From Betaproteobacteria bacterium (lineage in GTDB: Bacteria > Pseudomonadota > Gammaproteobacteria > Burkholderiales > Burkholderiaceae_F): a stretch of DNA of 64,000 nucleotides. The position numbers and the translations under genes are program-made. Every line of letters begins with the position of its first letter. Positions within the stretch are counted from its first letter, which is position 1. Location: contig BOKW01000004.1 in NCBI GenBank assembly GCA_016861185.1, forward strand, positions 248,001-312,000, read 5' to 3'. The notes under the pieces are model-generated. The model was given only the letters and a program-made list of their open reading frames with translations, was not told the DNA's origin and searched no databases. This document shows, piece after piece, positions 50,941 to 61,552 of this stretch.

Positions 50941-51464
50941 CGGCAGGCTGTGCACGGCGGGTGCACAACGCAAGTGTTCGCCGGATCCCGGCCCGGCTTG
51001 TTGAGCGAAGCCAAGAACGCGCCGGATCGCCGGGGCGCGAGCGCGGGTACGCCCTCTCGCATGATCGCGCCGATGCGTGACCCGACATCACTTCGTCCTG
51101 GTCCCCATCCGCGTCGCTTGCGTGCGATGCGCGCGCGCGTCCGGCGAAAGCGGCGCCCGACCCATCGTGAAGCATGTCGCCTCGCCGGCCCGGCGGACCG
51201 GTCGCCTACGTCGGCGAGGCGATCGGCGCGTTCCGCCGCCGCGCCGATCCGGTGCTCGACGTCGCCCCGTCGACCTGCATTGTGGCTACGATGAAGAAGA
51301 CTCTGAGCCCGGCGATCGCGGCGGCGATCGGCGGGCGGGCGCAGCATCTGTCTGCGGCGGATGGGACCGTCGACGACGAGCTGCTGCAACCGGTGCCGCT
51401 GAAACCATCCGGTCCGCGGCGCCACGACGGAGTACAGCCTCGATCGGGCTGGGAGGCAGCCGCG
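50941..51464. other. 524-bp intergenic region between ABC exporter and gnnA-like gene
   Basis: No convincing gene. One frame is open through from 51174 into the oxidoreductase gene, with an ATG at 51291, but it codes a low-complexity stretch without recognisable domain and lacks a ribosome site; the strong GGGAGGC before 51465 marks the real start. A weak -10-like TACGAT lies at 51287-51292. No FNR-type box, hairpin or repeat is seen. Confidence 0.6.
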
Positions 51465-52424
51465 ATGGACGGACCCGACCACCCACTGCGTGCCGGCGTC
51501 ATCGGCGTCGGCCATATGGGGCGCCTGCACGCCAGGAAGTACGCCGCCGCGGAAGGCGTCAGTCTCGCGGCGGTGGCGGACAGGGACGCGGACACGGCCG
51601 AACGCGTCGGCGCCGAGCTGGGCGTACCCTGGCATACGGACCACCGCGCGCTGTTCGGCGCAGTCGATCTGGTGTCCGTCGCCGTCTCCACCGACGCGCA
51701 CCATGCGGTGGCCAGGGACTGCCTGCAAGCCGGAATCCACGTGCTGGTCGAAAAACCGATGACCGCCACGCTGCAGCAGGCCGACGAACTGATCGCGGCC
51801 GCGCGGGCGCGCGGCCTGTGTCTGCAGGTCGGTCACCTCGAGCGCTTCAGCGCGGCGCTCGTCGCGCTGCGCGCGGAGATCACGCGGCCGCTTTTCATCG
51901 AGTCGCACCGTCTTGCCTGCTTCACGCCGCGCGGCACCGAAGTCAACGTCGTGCTGGATCTGATGATCCACGACATCGACCTCGTGCTCGATCTGGCGGC
52001 AGGCCCGATCGTCGAGCTGCGCGCGAGCGGCGCCAGCGTGCTCACCGACGACATCGACATCGGCAATGCACGACTCGAGTTCGAAAGCGGCTGCGTGGCC
52101 AACATCACCGCCAGCCGCGTCAGCCGGCAGCCGATGCGCAGGCTGCGCGTGTTCCAGCGCGACCGCTACGTCGCGGTCGACACGATGCACGACAGCATCG
52201 CGATCGCGCGCCGGCAGCCGGGCGCAAGCGGGGAGCCGCGCATCGAATTCGAGCAGCGCCATCTCGACAAGGGCGATCCCCTGATGCGGGAGGTCGGGGC
52301 GTTCGTGCACGCCGTGCGCAGCGGCACTGCGCCTGCGATCGGCGGCGAGCAGGCCCGGCGTGCGCTCGAGGTGGCGCTGCAGATCAGCGCACGGATGCGC
52401 GAATCGATGCGGAGACAGACATGA
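51465..52424 (+). CDS. Gfo/Idh/MocA oxidoreductase, GnnA-like
   Basis: A 319-residue NAD-dependent sugar dehydrogenase. Rossmann motif AGVIGVGHMGRLHARKYAAAE, LVSVAVSTDAHH, the catalytic Lys in VLVEKPMTATLQQADEL, VGHLERFSAALVALR and DLMIHDIDLVLDL. In Acidithiobacillus ferrooxidans GnnA of this family oxidises the 3-OH of UDP-GlcNAc, and GnnB then aminates it. The next two genes here are a DegT-type transaminase (ATGA overlap) and LpxA, the same functional trio, so a GnnA role is likely. It could also be a different sugar 3-dehydrogenase (for example WlbA-type). Confidence 0.85.
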   Translation: MDGPDHPLRAGVIGVGHMGRLHARKYAAAEGVSLAAVADRDADTAERVGAELGVPWHTDHRALFGAVDLVSVAVSTDAHHAVARDCLQAGIHVLVEKPMTATLQQADELIAAARARGLCLQVGHLERFSAALVALRAEITRPLFIESHRLACFTPRGTEVNVVLDLMIHDIDLVLDLAAGPIVELRASGASVLTDDIDIGNARLEFESGCVANITASRVSRQPMRRLRVFQRDRYVAVDTMHDSIAIARRQPGASGEPRIEFEQRHLDKGDPLMREVGAFVHAVRSGTAPAIGGEQARRALEVALQISARMRESMRRQT

Positions 52425-53548
52425 AAGTTGCGATGACGGACCTGAGCGCCGAGTACGCGCTGCTCGAGCCGGAACTGCTGCCCGCGGTCAGGACCGCACT
52501 GGCCTCGGGTCAATACGTTCAGGGCCCCACCGTGCAAGCGTTCGAACGGGAGGTGGCGCAGTATCTGGGCGTGCGCCACGCCATCGGCGTGGCCTCCGGC
52601 ACCGACGCCCTGATGCTGGCGCTGAAGGCGGCCGGCGTGACAACCGGCGACGAGGTGATCACCACACCGTTCAGTTTCATCGCCACCGCCTCCGCGATCG
52701 CGATGACCGGCGCCACGCCCGTGTTCGTCGACATCGATCCGCTGACCTTCAACCTGGATCCGGCGAACGTCGAGGCGGCGATCACTGCGAGAACCCGCGC
52801 CGTGCTGCCAGTGCACCTGTACGGCCAGGCCGCGGATCTCGAGCCGCTGCTCGCGGCGTGTGCCCGCCACGGTCTGCGGCTGATCGAGGATTGCGCGCAG
52901 GCGATGGGGGCCGACTACAAGGGGCGCAAGGTCGGTTCGTGGGGTCACGCGGGCTGCCTGTCCTTTTACCCGAGCAAGACGCTGGGCGCCTTCGGCGACG
53001 GCGGCATGGTCGTCACCGACGACGACGCGCTCGCGACCCGCGTCCGGATGCTCGCCAATCACGGCAGCGCCACCCGCTACCGGCACGAGATGCTGGGCTG
53101 CAACAGCCGCCTCGACGCGTTGCAGGCGGCTGTGCTGCGAGTGAAGCTGCTGCATCTGGACGAGTTCAATCGCCGGCGCCGCGATCACGCTCGGCGCTAT
53201 CGCGAGGTGCTGGCGGGCATGCAGTTGCAGCTTCCGGTCGAGACGGGCTTCGGAACCCACGTCTACCACCAGTTCACGATCGCGAGCGACGAACGCGAAC
53301 GCATCCGCGCCGCACTCGCGCAGCAGGGCATCGCCAGCGCGGTGCACTATCCGATCCCGCTGCATCGACAGCCCCTGTGGCAGGACGCCTACGCCGGCGT
53401 GCACCTGCCGCGCGCGGAGGAAGCCGCGCAGCGGGTGCTGTCGCTGCCGATGTCGCCGCTGCTCAAGCCCGAACAGATCGAGGCGGTCGGCCGCGCCGTC
53501 GCCGCGGTGCTCGGCGCGCGCGAGTGCGCACACGCGCGAAGCATGTGA
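52421..53548 (+). CDS. DegT/DnrJ/EryC1 aminotransferase, GnnB-like
   Basis: A 375-residue PLP enzyme of the DegT sugar-aminotransferase family. LASGQYVQGPTVQAFEREVAQYLGVRHAIGVASGTDALMLAL (cited as LASGQYVQGPTVQAFERE and VRHAIGVASGTDALML), IEDCAQAMGADY, and PLP Lys186 in SFYPSKTLGAFGDGGMV; the C-terminal VHYPIPLHRQPLWQD is typical. It overlaps the GnnA-like gene by 4 bp and lies 8 nt before lpxA. The expected product is UDP-GlcNAc3N, giving amide-linked acyl chains at position 3 of lipid A. Confidence 0.87.
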   Translation: MKVAMTDLSAEYALLEPELLPAVRTALASGQYVQGPTVQAFEREVAQYLGVRHAIGVASGTDALMLALKAAGVTTGDEVITTPFSFIATASAIAMTGATPVFVDIDPLTFNLDPANVEAAITARTRAVLPVHLYGQAADLEPLLAACARHGLRLIEDCAQAMGADYKGRKVGSWGHAGCLSFYPSKTLGAFGDGGMVVTDDDALATRVRMLANHGSATRYRHEMLGCNSRLDALQAAVLRVKLLHLDEFNRRRRDHARRYREVLAGMQLQLPVETGFGTHVYHQFTIASDERERIRAALAQQGIASAVHYPIPLHRQPLWQDAYAGVHLPRAEEAAQRVLSLPMSPLLKPEQIEAVGRAVAAVLGARECAHARSM

Positions 53549-53556
53549 GTTCACAG

Positions 53557-54429
53557 ATGTCCAACCGCATCCATCCCACCGCCACCGTCGACGCCGGCGC
53601 CCGTCTCGGGGAAGACATCGAGATCGGCCCGTACGCGGTGATCGAGGCCGACGCCGAGATCGGCGACGGCTGCACGATCGCCGCGCATGCGGTCGTCAAA
53701 CGCCATACGCGCCTGGGCCGCGGCAACCGCGTCTACGAGCACGCGGTGATCGGCGGCGAGCCGCAGGACCTCCGGTTCAGAGCCTGCGCCAGCTTCGTGA
53801 CGATCGGCGACGGCAACGTCATTCGCGAGGGCGTCACGATCCATCGCGGCAGCCGCGCAGGCGGCATGACCCGGATCGGCGACGGCTGCATGCTGATGGC
53901 CACCGCGCACGTTGCGCACGACTGCGAGTTGGCCGACGGTGTGATCATGGCCAACGCCGCAGTTCTCGGCGGCCATGTACGCGTCGGCGAACGGGCGTTC
54001 CTCTCCGGCCTGGTCGGAGTGCACCAGTTCTGCCGCGTGGGCCGACTCGCGATGGTGGCCAGCAGCGCCCGCATCGTCCAGAACTGCCTTCCCTTCGTGA
54101 TCACCGAAGGGCATCCCGCCCGAGCGCGGGCGTTGAACGTGGTGGGTCTGCGCCGCGCCGGGTTCGACTCCGCCGCGCTGCTCGAACTGAAGCGCGCGTT
54201 TCGCCTGCTGCGCTCCGGCCTGCCGCTTGCCGAAATCCTCGCGCAGATGGACGCGATGCCTTCGCCGTTGGCGCGGGAGATGGCGGAGTTCATCCGCGGT
54301 TGCGCGCGCGACCCTTCCCCCGGACTCGACCCCGGATCAAGTCCGGGGCGCAGCCCTTCGACGGGCTCAGGACGCGGCTTTGCCCATCCGATCGGCCGCG
54401 CGGCGCGTCGTGCGGAGCCGGGCGAGTGA
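53557..54429 (+). CDS. lpxA: acyl-ACP--UDP-sugar O/N-acyltransferase LpxA
   Basis: A 290-residue left-handed beta-helix acyltransferase. Hexapeptide repeats run through residues ~1-190 (IHPTATVDAGARLGEDIEIG, VFEHAVIGGEPQDLRF-type EHAVIGGEPQDLRF, MLMATAHVAHDCELADG). The catalytic His corresponds to His121 in HVAHDC. VHQFCRVGRLAMVA and VVGLRRAGF match LpxA. It would acylate UDP-GlcNAc3N at the 3-amino group, given the GnnA/B-like genes ahead. Residues from ~252 (SPGLDPGSSPGRSPSTGSG) are encoded by a palindromic repeat that lengthens the protein past the usual ~260. Because lpxA normally sits with lpxD-fabZ-lpxB, a second copy elsewhere cannot be excluded. Confidence 0.88.
   Translation: MSNRIHPTATVDAGARLGEDIEIGPYAVIEADAEIGDGCTIAAHAVVKRHTRLGRGNRVYEHAVIGGEPQDLRFRACASFVTIGDGNVIREGVTIHRGSRAGGMTRIGDGCMLMATAHVAHDCELADGVIMANAAVLGGHVRVGERAFLSGLVGVHQFCRVGRLAMVASSARIVQNCLPFVITEGHPARARALNVVGLRRAGFDSAALLELKRAFRLLRSGLPLAEILAQMDAMPSPLAREMAEFIRGCARDPSPGLDPGSSPGRSPSTGSGRGFAHPIGRAARRAEPGE
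54312..54375. repeat. palindromic repeat inside the 3' end of lpxA
   Basis: CCCCGGA-TCAAG-TCCGGGG (54328-54346) and AGCCC-TTCGAC-GGGCT (54350-54365), followed by CAGGACGCGG. Both hairpins belong to commonly dispersed intergenic repeats (GATCAAGTCCGGGG and CTTCGACGGGCTCAGGA types). Here they lie in frame in the lpxA C-terminus and code SPGLDPGSSPGRSPSTGSG. Confidence 0.8.
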
Positions 54430-54547
54430 ACGCCGGGTCGATGTCCACACGGACAGCCATGTCCGCAGTGCGGTAGCCTTCGCTCGCGCCGCCGGCGACG
54501 GCTGGCGGCGCATTCATCGGCGCACCGACGCGCCTCGGGGAGAACGA

Positions 54548-55228
54548 ATGTCCAACCGGACGAAGAAGAACGCCGTGGCCGTGTCGCGTGCCGCCGACGC
54601 GATCGCCGACTTCATTCGGCGCGACGATCGGCGCCCCGAAACTTCGCGGCTGGCCGACGATCTGGCGTTTCTGCGCGGATTCCTGACCCGGCCGTTGGAG
54701 GTCGCTTCGGTCGCGCCGAGTTCGGTGTTCCTCGAGCAGCGCGTGGTTCAGGCCGCGGGGCTGGCGAACGCGCGCTGCGTCGTCGAACTCGGACCCGGAA
54801 CCGGCGGCACGACCCGCGCGCTCCTGCGGGCGCTGGCGCCGCAGGCGCGGCTGCTCGCGATCGAGCTGAACCCGTCGTTCTGCGCGCGGCTGCGCCGCCG
54901 CATCGACGACGCCCGGCTGACGGTGCAAGAGGGCAGCGCCGAGGCGCTGGCCGAGCATCTCGCGCAGCGGGGACTGCCTGCGCCGGATGCCGTGATCTCG
55001 GGCATTCCGTTTTCGACGCTGCCGGCCGATGCGGCGCAGCGCATCGCCGCGGCGATCCACGCGAGTCTCGCGCCCGGCGGCCGCTTCGTCGCCTACCAGT
55101 TGCGGGCGCACGTGGCGGGCTACGCGGCGCCGCGCCTGGGCGCGGCGACCGTGGAGTGGGAATGGCGCAACCTGCCGCCGATGCGCGTGTTCCGCTGGGT
55201 CAAGCCCCGCGCGCATGGCGCGGCCTGA
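54548..55228 (+). CDS. PmtA-like phospholipid N-methyltransferase family protein
   Basis: A 226-residue SAM methyltransferase like the rRNA-dimethylase-type phosphatidylethanolamine N-methyltransferases: FLRGFLTRPLEVASVAPSSVFLEQRVVQ, SAM motif VVELGPGTGGTTRALLRAL, LAIELNPSFCARLRRRI, DAVISGIPFSTLPAD (the NIPF-like motif position), LAPGGRFVAYQLR. It may methylate PE or a similar head group. The basic N-terminal stretch (NRTKKNAVAVSRAADAIADF) is a plausible membrane-binding helix. It is not tightly linked to lpxA (118-nt gap). Confidence 0.83.
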   Translation: MSNRTKKNAVAVSRAADAIADFIRRDDRRPETSRLADDLAFLRGFLTRPLEVASVAPSSVFLEQRVVQAAGLANARCVVELGPGTGGTTRALLRALAPQARLLAIELNPSFCARLRRRIDDARLTVQEGSAEALAEHLAQRGLPAPDAVISGIPFSTLPADAAQRIAAAIHASLAPGGRFVAYQLRAHVAGYAAPRLGAATVEWEWRNLPPMRVFRWVKPRAHGAA

Positions 55229-55336
55229 TCGCCGAACCAGCGGTCTGCTGCCGGCGCGCAACGCGCCCGTTGACGGCGCGCAATCACCGGGCCCGCGTGA
55301 CACCTACGCTTGTATTGCGTTCAGAGGAGACGAGAC

Positions 55337-55618
55337 ATGAAAAGCAGAACGCACGCGAGCGAACTTCCAACCGCGAAAAGGCCGCAGCGCCGCACGCGCG
55401 CGACGCCCGCAGCCCCGGCGGCGACGGGCGGACGCGCAGCGCTCAGTCCCGAGCAACGGCGGTCGATGATTGCGCAGGCAGCGTACTTCCGCGCCGAGCA
55501 GCGCGGCTTTGCGTCCGGAGCGGAACTGCAAGACTGGCTCGCTGCGGAGGCGGAAATCGACCGCGCGCTGGGCGGACCGACGTTGCTCGAGCACCAGCTC
55601 GCGCACAGCGACACTTGA
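55337..55618 (+). CDS. DUF2934-family small protein
   Basis: A 93-residue protein: basic N-terminal half (RTHASELPTAKRPQRRTRAT) and a C-terminal helical unit MIAQAAYFRAEQRGFASGAELQDWLAAEAEID, which is the DUF2934 signature. GAGGAGACGAGAC precedes ATG 55337. DUF2934 proteins are common beside stress and storage genes in beta- and gammaproteobacteria, but their function is unknown. The N-terminal region could bind nucleic acid. It is convergent with the FAAL fusion gene. Confidence 0.88.
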   Translation: MKSRTHASELPTAKRPQRRTRATPAAPAATGGRAALSPEQRRSMIAQAAYFRAEQRGFASGAELQDWLAAEAEIDRALGGPTLLEHQLAHSDT

Positions 55619-55714
55619 GCGAGCCTCTCGGCGCCGCCGATTGCAGGCGCGCCGGATTCGGGAAACAGCCCGCTTCGGCACCCCGACGCGGCATGTCACC
55701 TGCGCGTCCCACGC

Positions 55715-58543
55715 TCATTGCGGCACGCGAGCTTCCTCGGACGCGGCCTGGATCGCTGCCCGTGCACCGTCGCGCAGGCGCACGGCGGCCGTAAACAGCT
55801 CGCCGGCCGCCGATTCGCACTCGACCGGCGCGCCGATGTCGACCTGCAGCGCGGCGCGCCGCGGCCACCAGCGGCCGGCGCCGAGCAGTTGCCGCGTGCC
55901 GCGGATCGCCAGCGGCACGACCGGCACACGCGCGCTGGCCGCGGCGAGAAACGCGCCGAGACGGAACGGCAGAAGCCCCGGGCGCTCGATGAACGTGCCT
56001 TCGGGGAACACCAACAGCGAACGACCCTGCCGGACCGCGTCGGCCATCCGGTTGGCGTCCTCGACGCTGCGCTTGACATCGAAACGTTCGACGAACTCGG
56101 CGCCGAGCCGGCGCAGGTACGGGCCTGCGACCCATTGCCCGCGCAGTTCGCGCTTGGCGACGAACGCGTACGGGCGCGGCAGTGCGGCCACGAGCACCAT
56201 GCCGTCGAGGTAACTCGCGTGGTTGCCGACCAGCACGCACGGCCGCGCCGGCAGGCGTTCGAGTCCGCGCACCGCGAGCGGTATGCCGGCGAGACGCAAC
56301 AGCAGCCGCGCCGCGGCGCGGCCGACCTTCCACGCCGCCGCCGGCGTCCGCGTGAACAAGGTGAGCAGCCAGACCACCGGGGCGAGTACCCAGAACGCCG
56401 CCATCGCCCGCAGTCCGAACAGTGCCGCGCCCAGCGCCGCGATCGCCTGCCGCAGCCGCGGTACGGCGGCGCCGAGAGTAAGCCGCAGCACCTGCCAGCG
56501 CAGCGCGCGCGCCGGCGCGTGGAGGCGGCCCTGCTCGTACAACGCGCGGCATGCGGCGCGGCGGATCTTGCCGCTCGAAGTCTTCAGTACCGCGTGCAGC
56601 GGCGCCAGCACGACTTCGTCGGGCGGCTCGCCGATGGCGTCGAGCACCGCGCGCGCGATGGCGGCGTGCAGGCGTGCGCGTTCGTCCGCACCCGTGGCGC
56701 GCACTTCGGCGAGCACGATGAGGCGCTCGGTGCCGCGTTCGGGATCGGGCGCGCCGAACGCGGCCACACACCCCTTGCGCACGCCTTCGACCGCGCCGAC
56801 CGCGTCTTCGATTTCCTCGGGGTACAGGTTGCGGCCGCCGCGGATGATGATGTCCTTCACGCGCCCGGTGATGTAGACCTCGCCGCCGGCGACGTACGCG
56901 CGGTCGCCGGTGTCGAGCCAGCCGTCGCGAAAGAGCCGCGCGGTCTCCTGCGGATTGCGGAAGTAGCCCTGCGTGGCCGACGGGCCGCGGAAGTGCAGAT
57001 GGCCTTCGATGCGTTCGCCGACTTCGCGCTCGGCGTCGTCGACGATGCGGATCGAATGGTCCGGCAGCGGCCGGCCGCACGAGACGAAACGCAACGCCGT
57101 CGCGTCGTCCGCGGCGGCGGGCAGCGCGCGACCGCCGCGCGTGAACGGATCGCGCTGCACGCGGTCGATCAACGGGCCACGCCGTAGCGGCGGAAAAAGC
57201 AGGCCGACCGACGCTTCGGCCAGGCCATAGACGGGCGTCACCGCTTCGGGCTTCAGTCCGTAGCGCGCGAAGCGCTGCTGGAAGCGCGCGAGCGTGTCGG
57301 GGTTCACCGCCTCGGCGCCGTTGAAGGCGAGCCGCCAGCACGACAGGTCGAGCCCTTCCAGCTCGGCGTCGTCGATGCGCTTCAGGCACAGCTCCCACGC
57401 GAAGTTCGGCCCCGCCGACAGCGTGCCGCGCCACTCGTGGATCGCCCACAACCAGCGCGCAGGCTTCGACAGGAACGCGAGCGGCGACATCACGACCAGC
57501 GGACAGCCGACGTACAGCGTGCCGAGAAACGCGCCGATCAGCCCCATGTCGTGATACAGCGGCAGCCAACTGATGAACACGTCGCGCGGATTCGCCTCGA
57601 TCGTGCGCACCATCGCGCGGATGTTGGCGAGCAGATTGGCGTGCGTCAGCGCAACGCCCTTCGGCGCGCCGGTGCTGCCCGACGTGTACTGCACGAACGC
57701 GAGATCGTCGCCCTGCAGCGGAACCGGCGTGAACGCGCCGCCGCGCTCGGCGAGCGCCTGCGCCGTGACCACGTGGCGCAGCCCCGGCACGCGCGCCTGC
57801 AGCAGCCGCGCGACCACCTTCGCTTCCGGCACGGTGACGAGGATCGTCGCCTGCGCGTTGGCGAGGATGCCCGCATGGCGCAGCACGTGCTCTTCGAGCT
57901 GCGATGCGCGCGCGGGCGGATAGATCGGGACCGGAATGCCGCCGGCCAGCAGGATGCCGAAGTAGACGTCGAAGTACTCCGGCGATGTCGGCAACATGAT
58001 CGCCGCGCACTGCCGCGGCTCGAGCCCCGCGCGCTGCAGTCCGGCGGCGATCGCCATGGCGCCGTCGGCGAGCCGGCGGAAGCTGATCGACTGCGAACTG
58101 TCGTCGGCGAGATAGGTGATTTGCGTCCGTTCCGCGTGCGCGGCCAGATGCCAGTCGAGCACGTCGAGCAGCGTGGCCGCCGCGGCCGGTTCGCCCGGTT
58201 CTGCCGGCGGCGCGGCAGGCCGTGCTGCTTCCGCGGCAACCGGCACGCGCTCGCGGCGCGACGCGGCGCGTCCCTGCACCGCCAGCACCGCATCGAGCAG
58301 CGCGCCGACCGTTTCGGCCCGCTGCAAGGTGTCCTCCGGCAGATCGACGCCGAACTCGCGCTCGACCCGCAGCAGCAGCTCCATGCGGCCCAGGCTGTCG
58401 AACGCGAGGTCGCGGTCGAGGCTCGCCGCGAGCGTCAGCTGCGGCAAAGGTGCGCCCGGCTGCAGGTCGCGCAGCGTGCCCGCCACGACGGCGAGCAGCG
58501 CCTGCTCGATCGCGCGGGTTCGATTCGCCGCGAGCGTGTCCAT
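55715..58543 (-). CDS. ACP - fatty-acyl-AMP ligase - PlsC acyltransferase fusion
   Basis: A 942-residue multidomain lipid enzyme from ATG 58543. Residues ~10-90 are an acyl carrier domain with Ser50 in FDSLGRMELLLRVE. Residues ~125-690 are an acyl-AMP ligase (VQYTSGSTGAPKGVALTHANL, SWLPLYHDMGLIGAFLG, YGLAEASVGLLFPP, DTGDRAYVAGGEVYITGRVKD, SSGKIRRAACRALYEQG) of the FAAL type. Residues ~730-942 carry hydrophobic segments and a PlsC 1-acylglycerol-3-phosphate acyltransferase domain (VGNHASYLDGMVLV = HX4D, VFPEGTFIERPG). It would load a fatty acid as AMP onto its own ACP and transfer it to a lipid acceptor. An FNR-like box lies 79 bp upstream. Confidence 0.9.
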   Translation of the reverse strand: MDTLAANRTRAIEQALLAVVAGTLRDLQPGAPLPQLTLAASLDRDLAFDSLGRMELLLRVEREFGVDLPEDTLQRAETVGALLDAVLAVQGRAASRRERVPVAAEAARPAAPPAEPGEPAAAATLLDVLDWHLAAHAERTQITYLADDSSQSISFRRLADGAMAIAAGLQRAGLEPRQCAAIMLPTSPEYFDVYFGILLAGGIPVPIYPPARASQLEEHVLRHAGILANAQATILVTVPEAKVVARLLQARVPGLRHVVTAQALAERGGAFTPVPLQGDDLAFVQYTSGSTGAPKGVALTHANLLANIRAMVRTIEANPRDVFISWLPLYHDMGLIGAFLGTLYVGCPLVVMSPLAFLSKPARWLWAIHEWRGTLSAGPNFAWELCLKRIDDAELEGLDLSCWRLAFNGAEAVNPDTLARFQQRFARYGLKPEAVTPVYGLAEASVGLLFPPLRRGPLIDRVQRDPFTRGGRALPAAADDATALRFVSCGRPLPDHSIRIVDDAEREVGERIEGHLHFRGPSATQGYFRNPQETARLFRDGWLDTGDRAYVAGGEVYITGRVKDIIIRGGRNLYPEEIEDAVGAVEGVRKGCVAAFGAPDPERGTERLIVLAEVRATGADERARLHAAIARAVLDAIGEPPDEVVLAPLHAVLKTSSGKIRRAACRALYEQGRLHAPARALRWQVLRLTLGAAVPRLRQAIAALGAALFGLRAMAAFWVLAPVVWLLTLFTRTPAAAWKVGRAAARLLLRLAGIPLAVRGLERLPARPCVLVGNHASYLDGMVLVAALPRPYAFVAKRELRGQWVAGPYLRRLGAEFVERFDVKRSVEDANRMADAVRQGRSLLVFPEGTFIERPGLLPFRLGAFLAAASARVPVVPLAIRGTRQLLGAGRWWPRRAALQVDIGAPVECESAAGELFTAAVRLRDGARAAIQAASEEARVPQ

Positions 58544-58621
58544 GGTCCCTGGTCCGGATCGGTGCGCGGGCCTGAGCCGCGCGGCCGACGCAATAGCTTC
58601 CGCCGGCGGCCCGGCCCGGCG

Positions 58622-58635
58622 ATGACCTCGGTCAA
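58622..58635. promoter_or_regulatory. FNR/ANR-like box for the FAAL fusion gene (minus strand)
   Basis: ATGACCTCGGTCAA; on the minus strand TTGACCGAGGTCAT, one mismatch from the box consensus. A GCTATT -10-like element (58597-58592) starts 31.5 bp away. It lies in the 250-bp divergent gap with the P-type ATPase gene, nearer the FAAL gene. Confidence 0.5.
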
Positions 58636-58691
58636 CGGCCGCGCCTGCCGCCGCAACGCAATCGGGATTGTCACCGATCGGCGTGGCACGA

Positions 58692-58705
58692 CTGACCGGT
58701 ATCAA
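58692..58705. promoter_or_regulatory. FNR/ANR-like box for the P-type ATPase gene
   Basis: CTGACCGGTATCAA, one mismatch (first base) from TTGAY-N4-RTCAA. CCTAGA at 58744-58749 begins 45.5 bp from the centre, giving a predicted start near 58757-58760 and a box at about -61.5, a class I position. The gene starts at 58794. Confidence 0.55.
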
Positions 58706-58793
58706 CGGCCGTTGCGGCTGCGCGCCGTGCGGCAGCGCAACTTCCTAGACTTGAGGCGGTACTGCGAGCGGGCCGCTCGCGGAGTTCGCAACC

Positions 58794-61511
<2,718 letters not shown>

Positions 61512-61552
61512 ACGGCATGTGCATCAGGCGCAAAGGGGCTAAATTGAAGGCC

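Noticed and set aside
51174..51464. N-terminal extension of the GnnA-like oxidoreductase
   Set aside because: The frame is open, but the first recognised fold element starts at 51492 and GGGAGGC directly precedes ATG 51465; the extension has no domain-like content.
55269..55290. TTGACGGCGCGCAATCA as an FNR-type box before the DUF2934 gene
   Set aside because: The half-sites are too far apart for the N4 spacing required by the FNR/ANR family.
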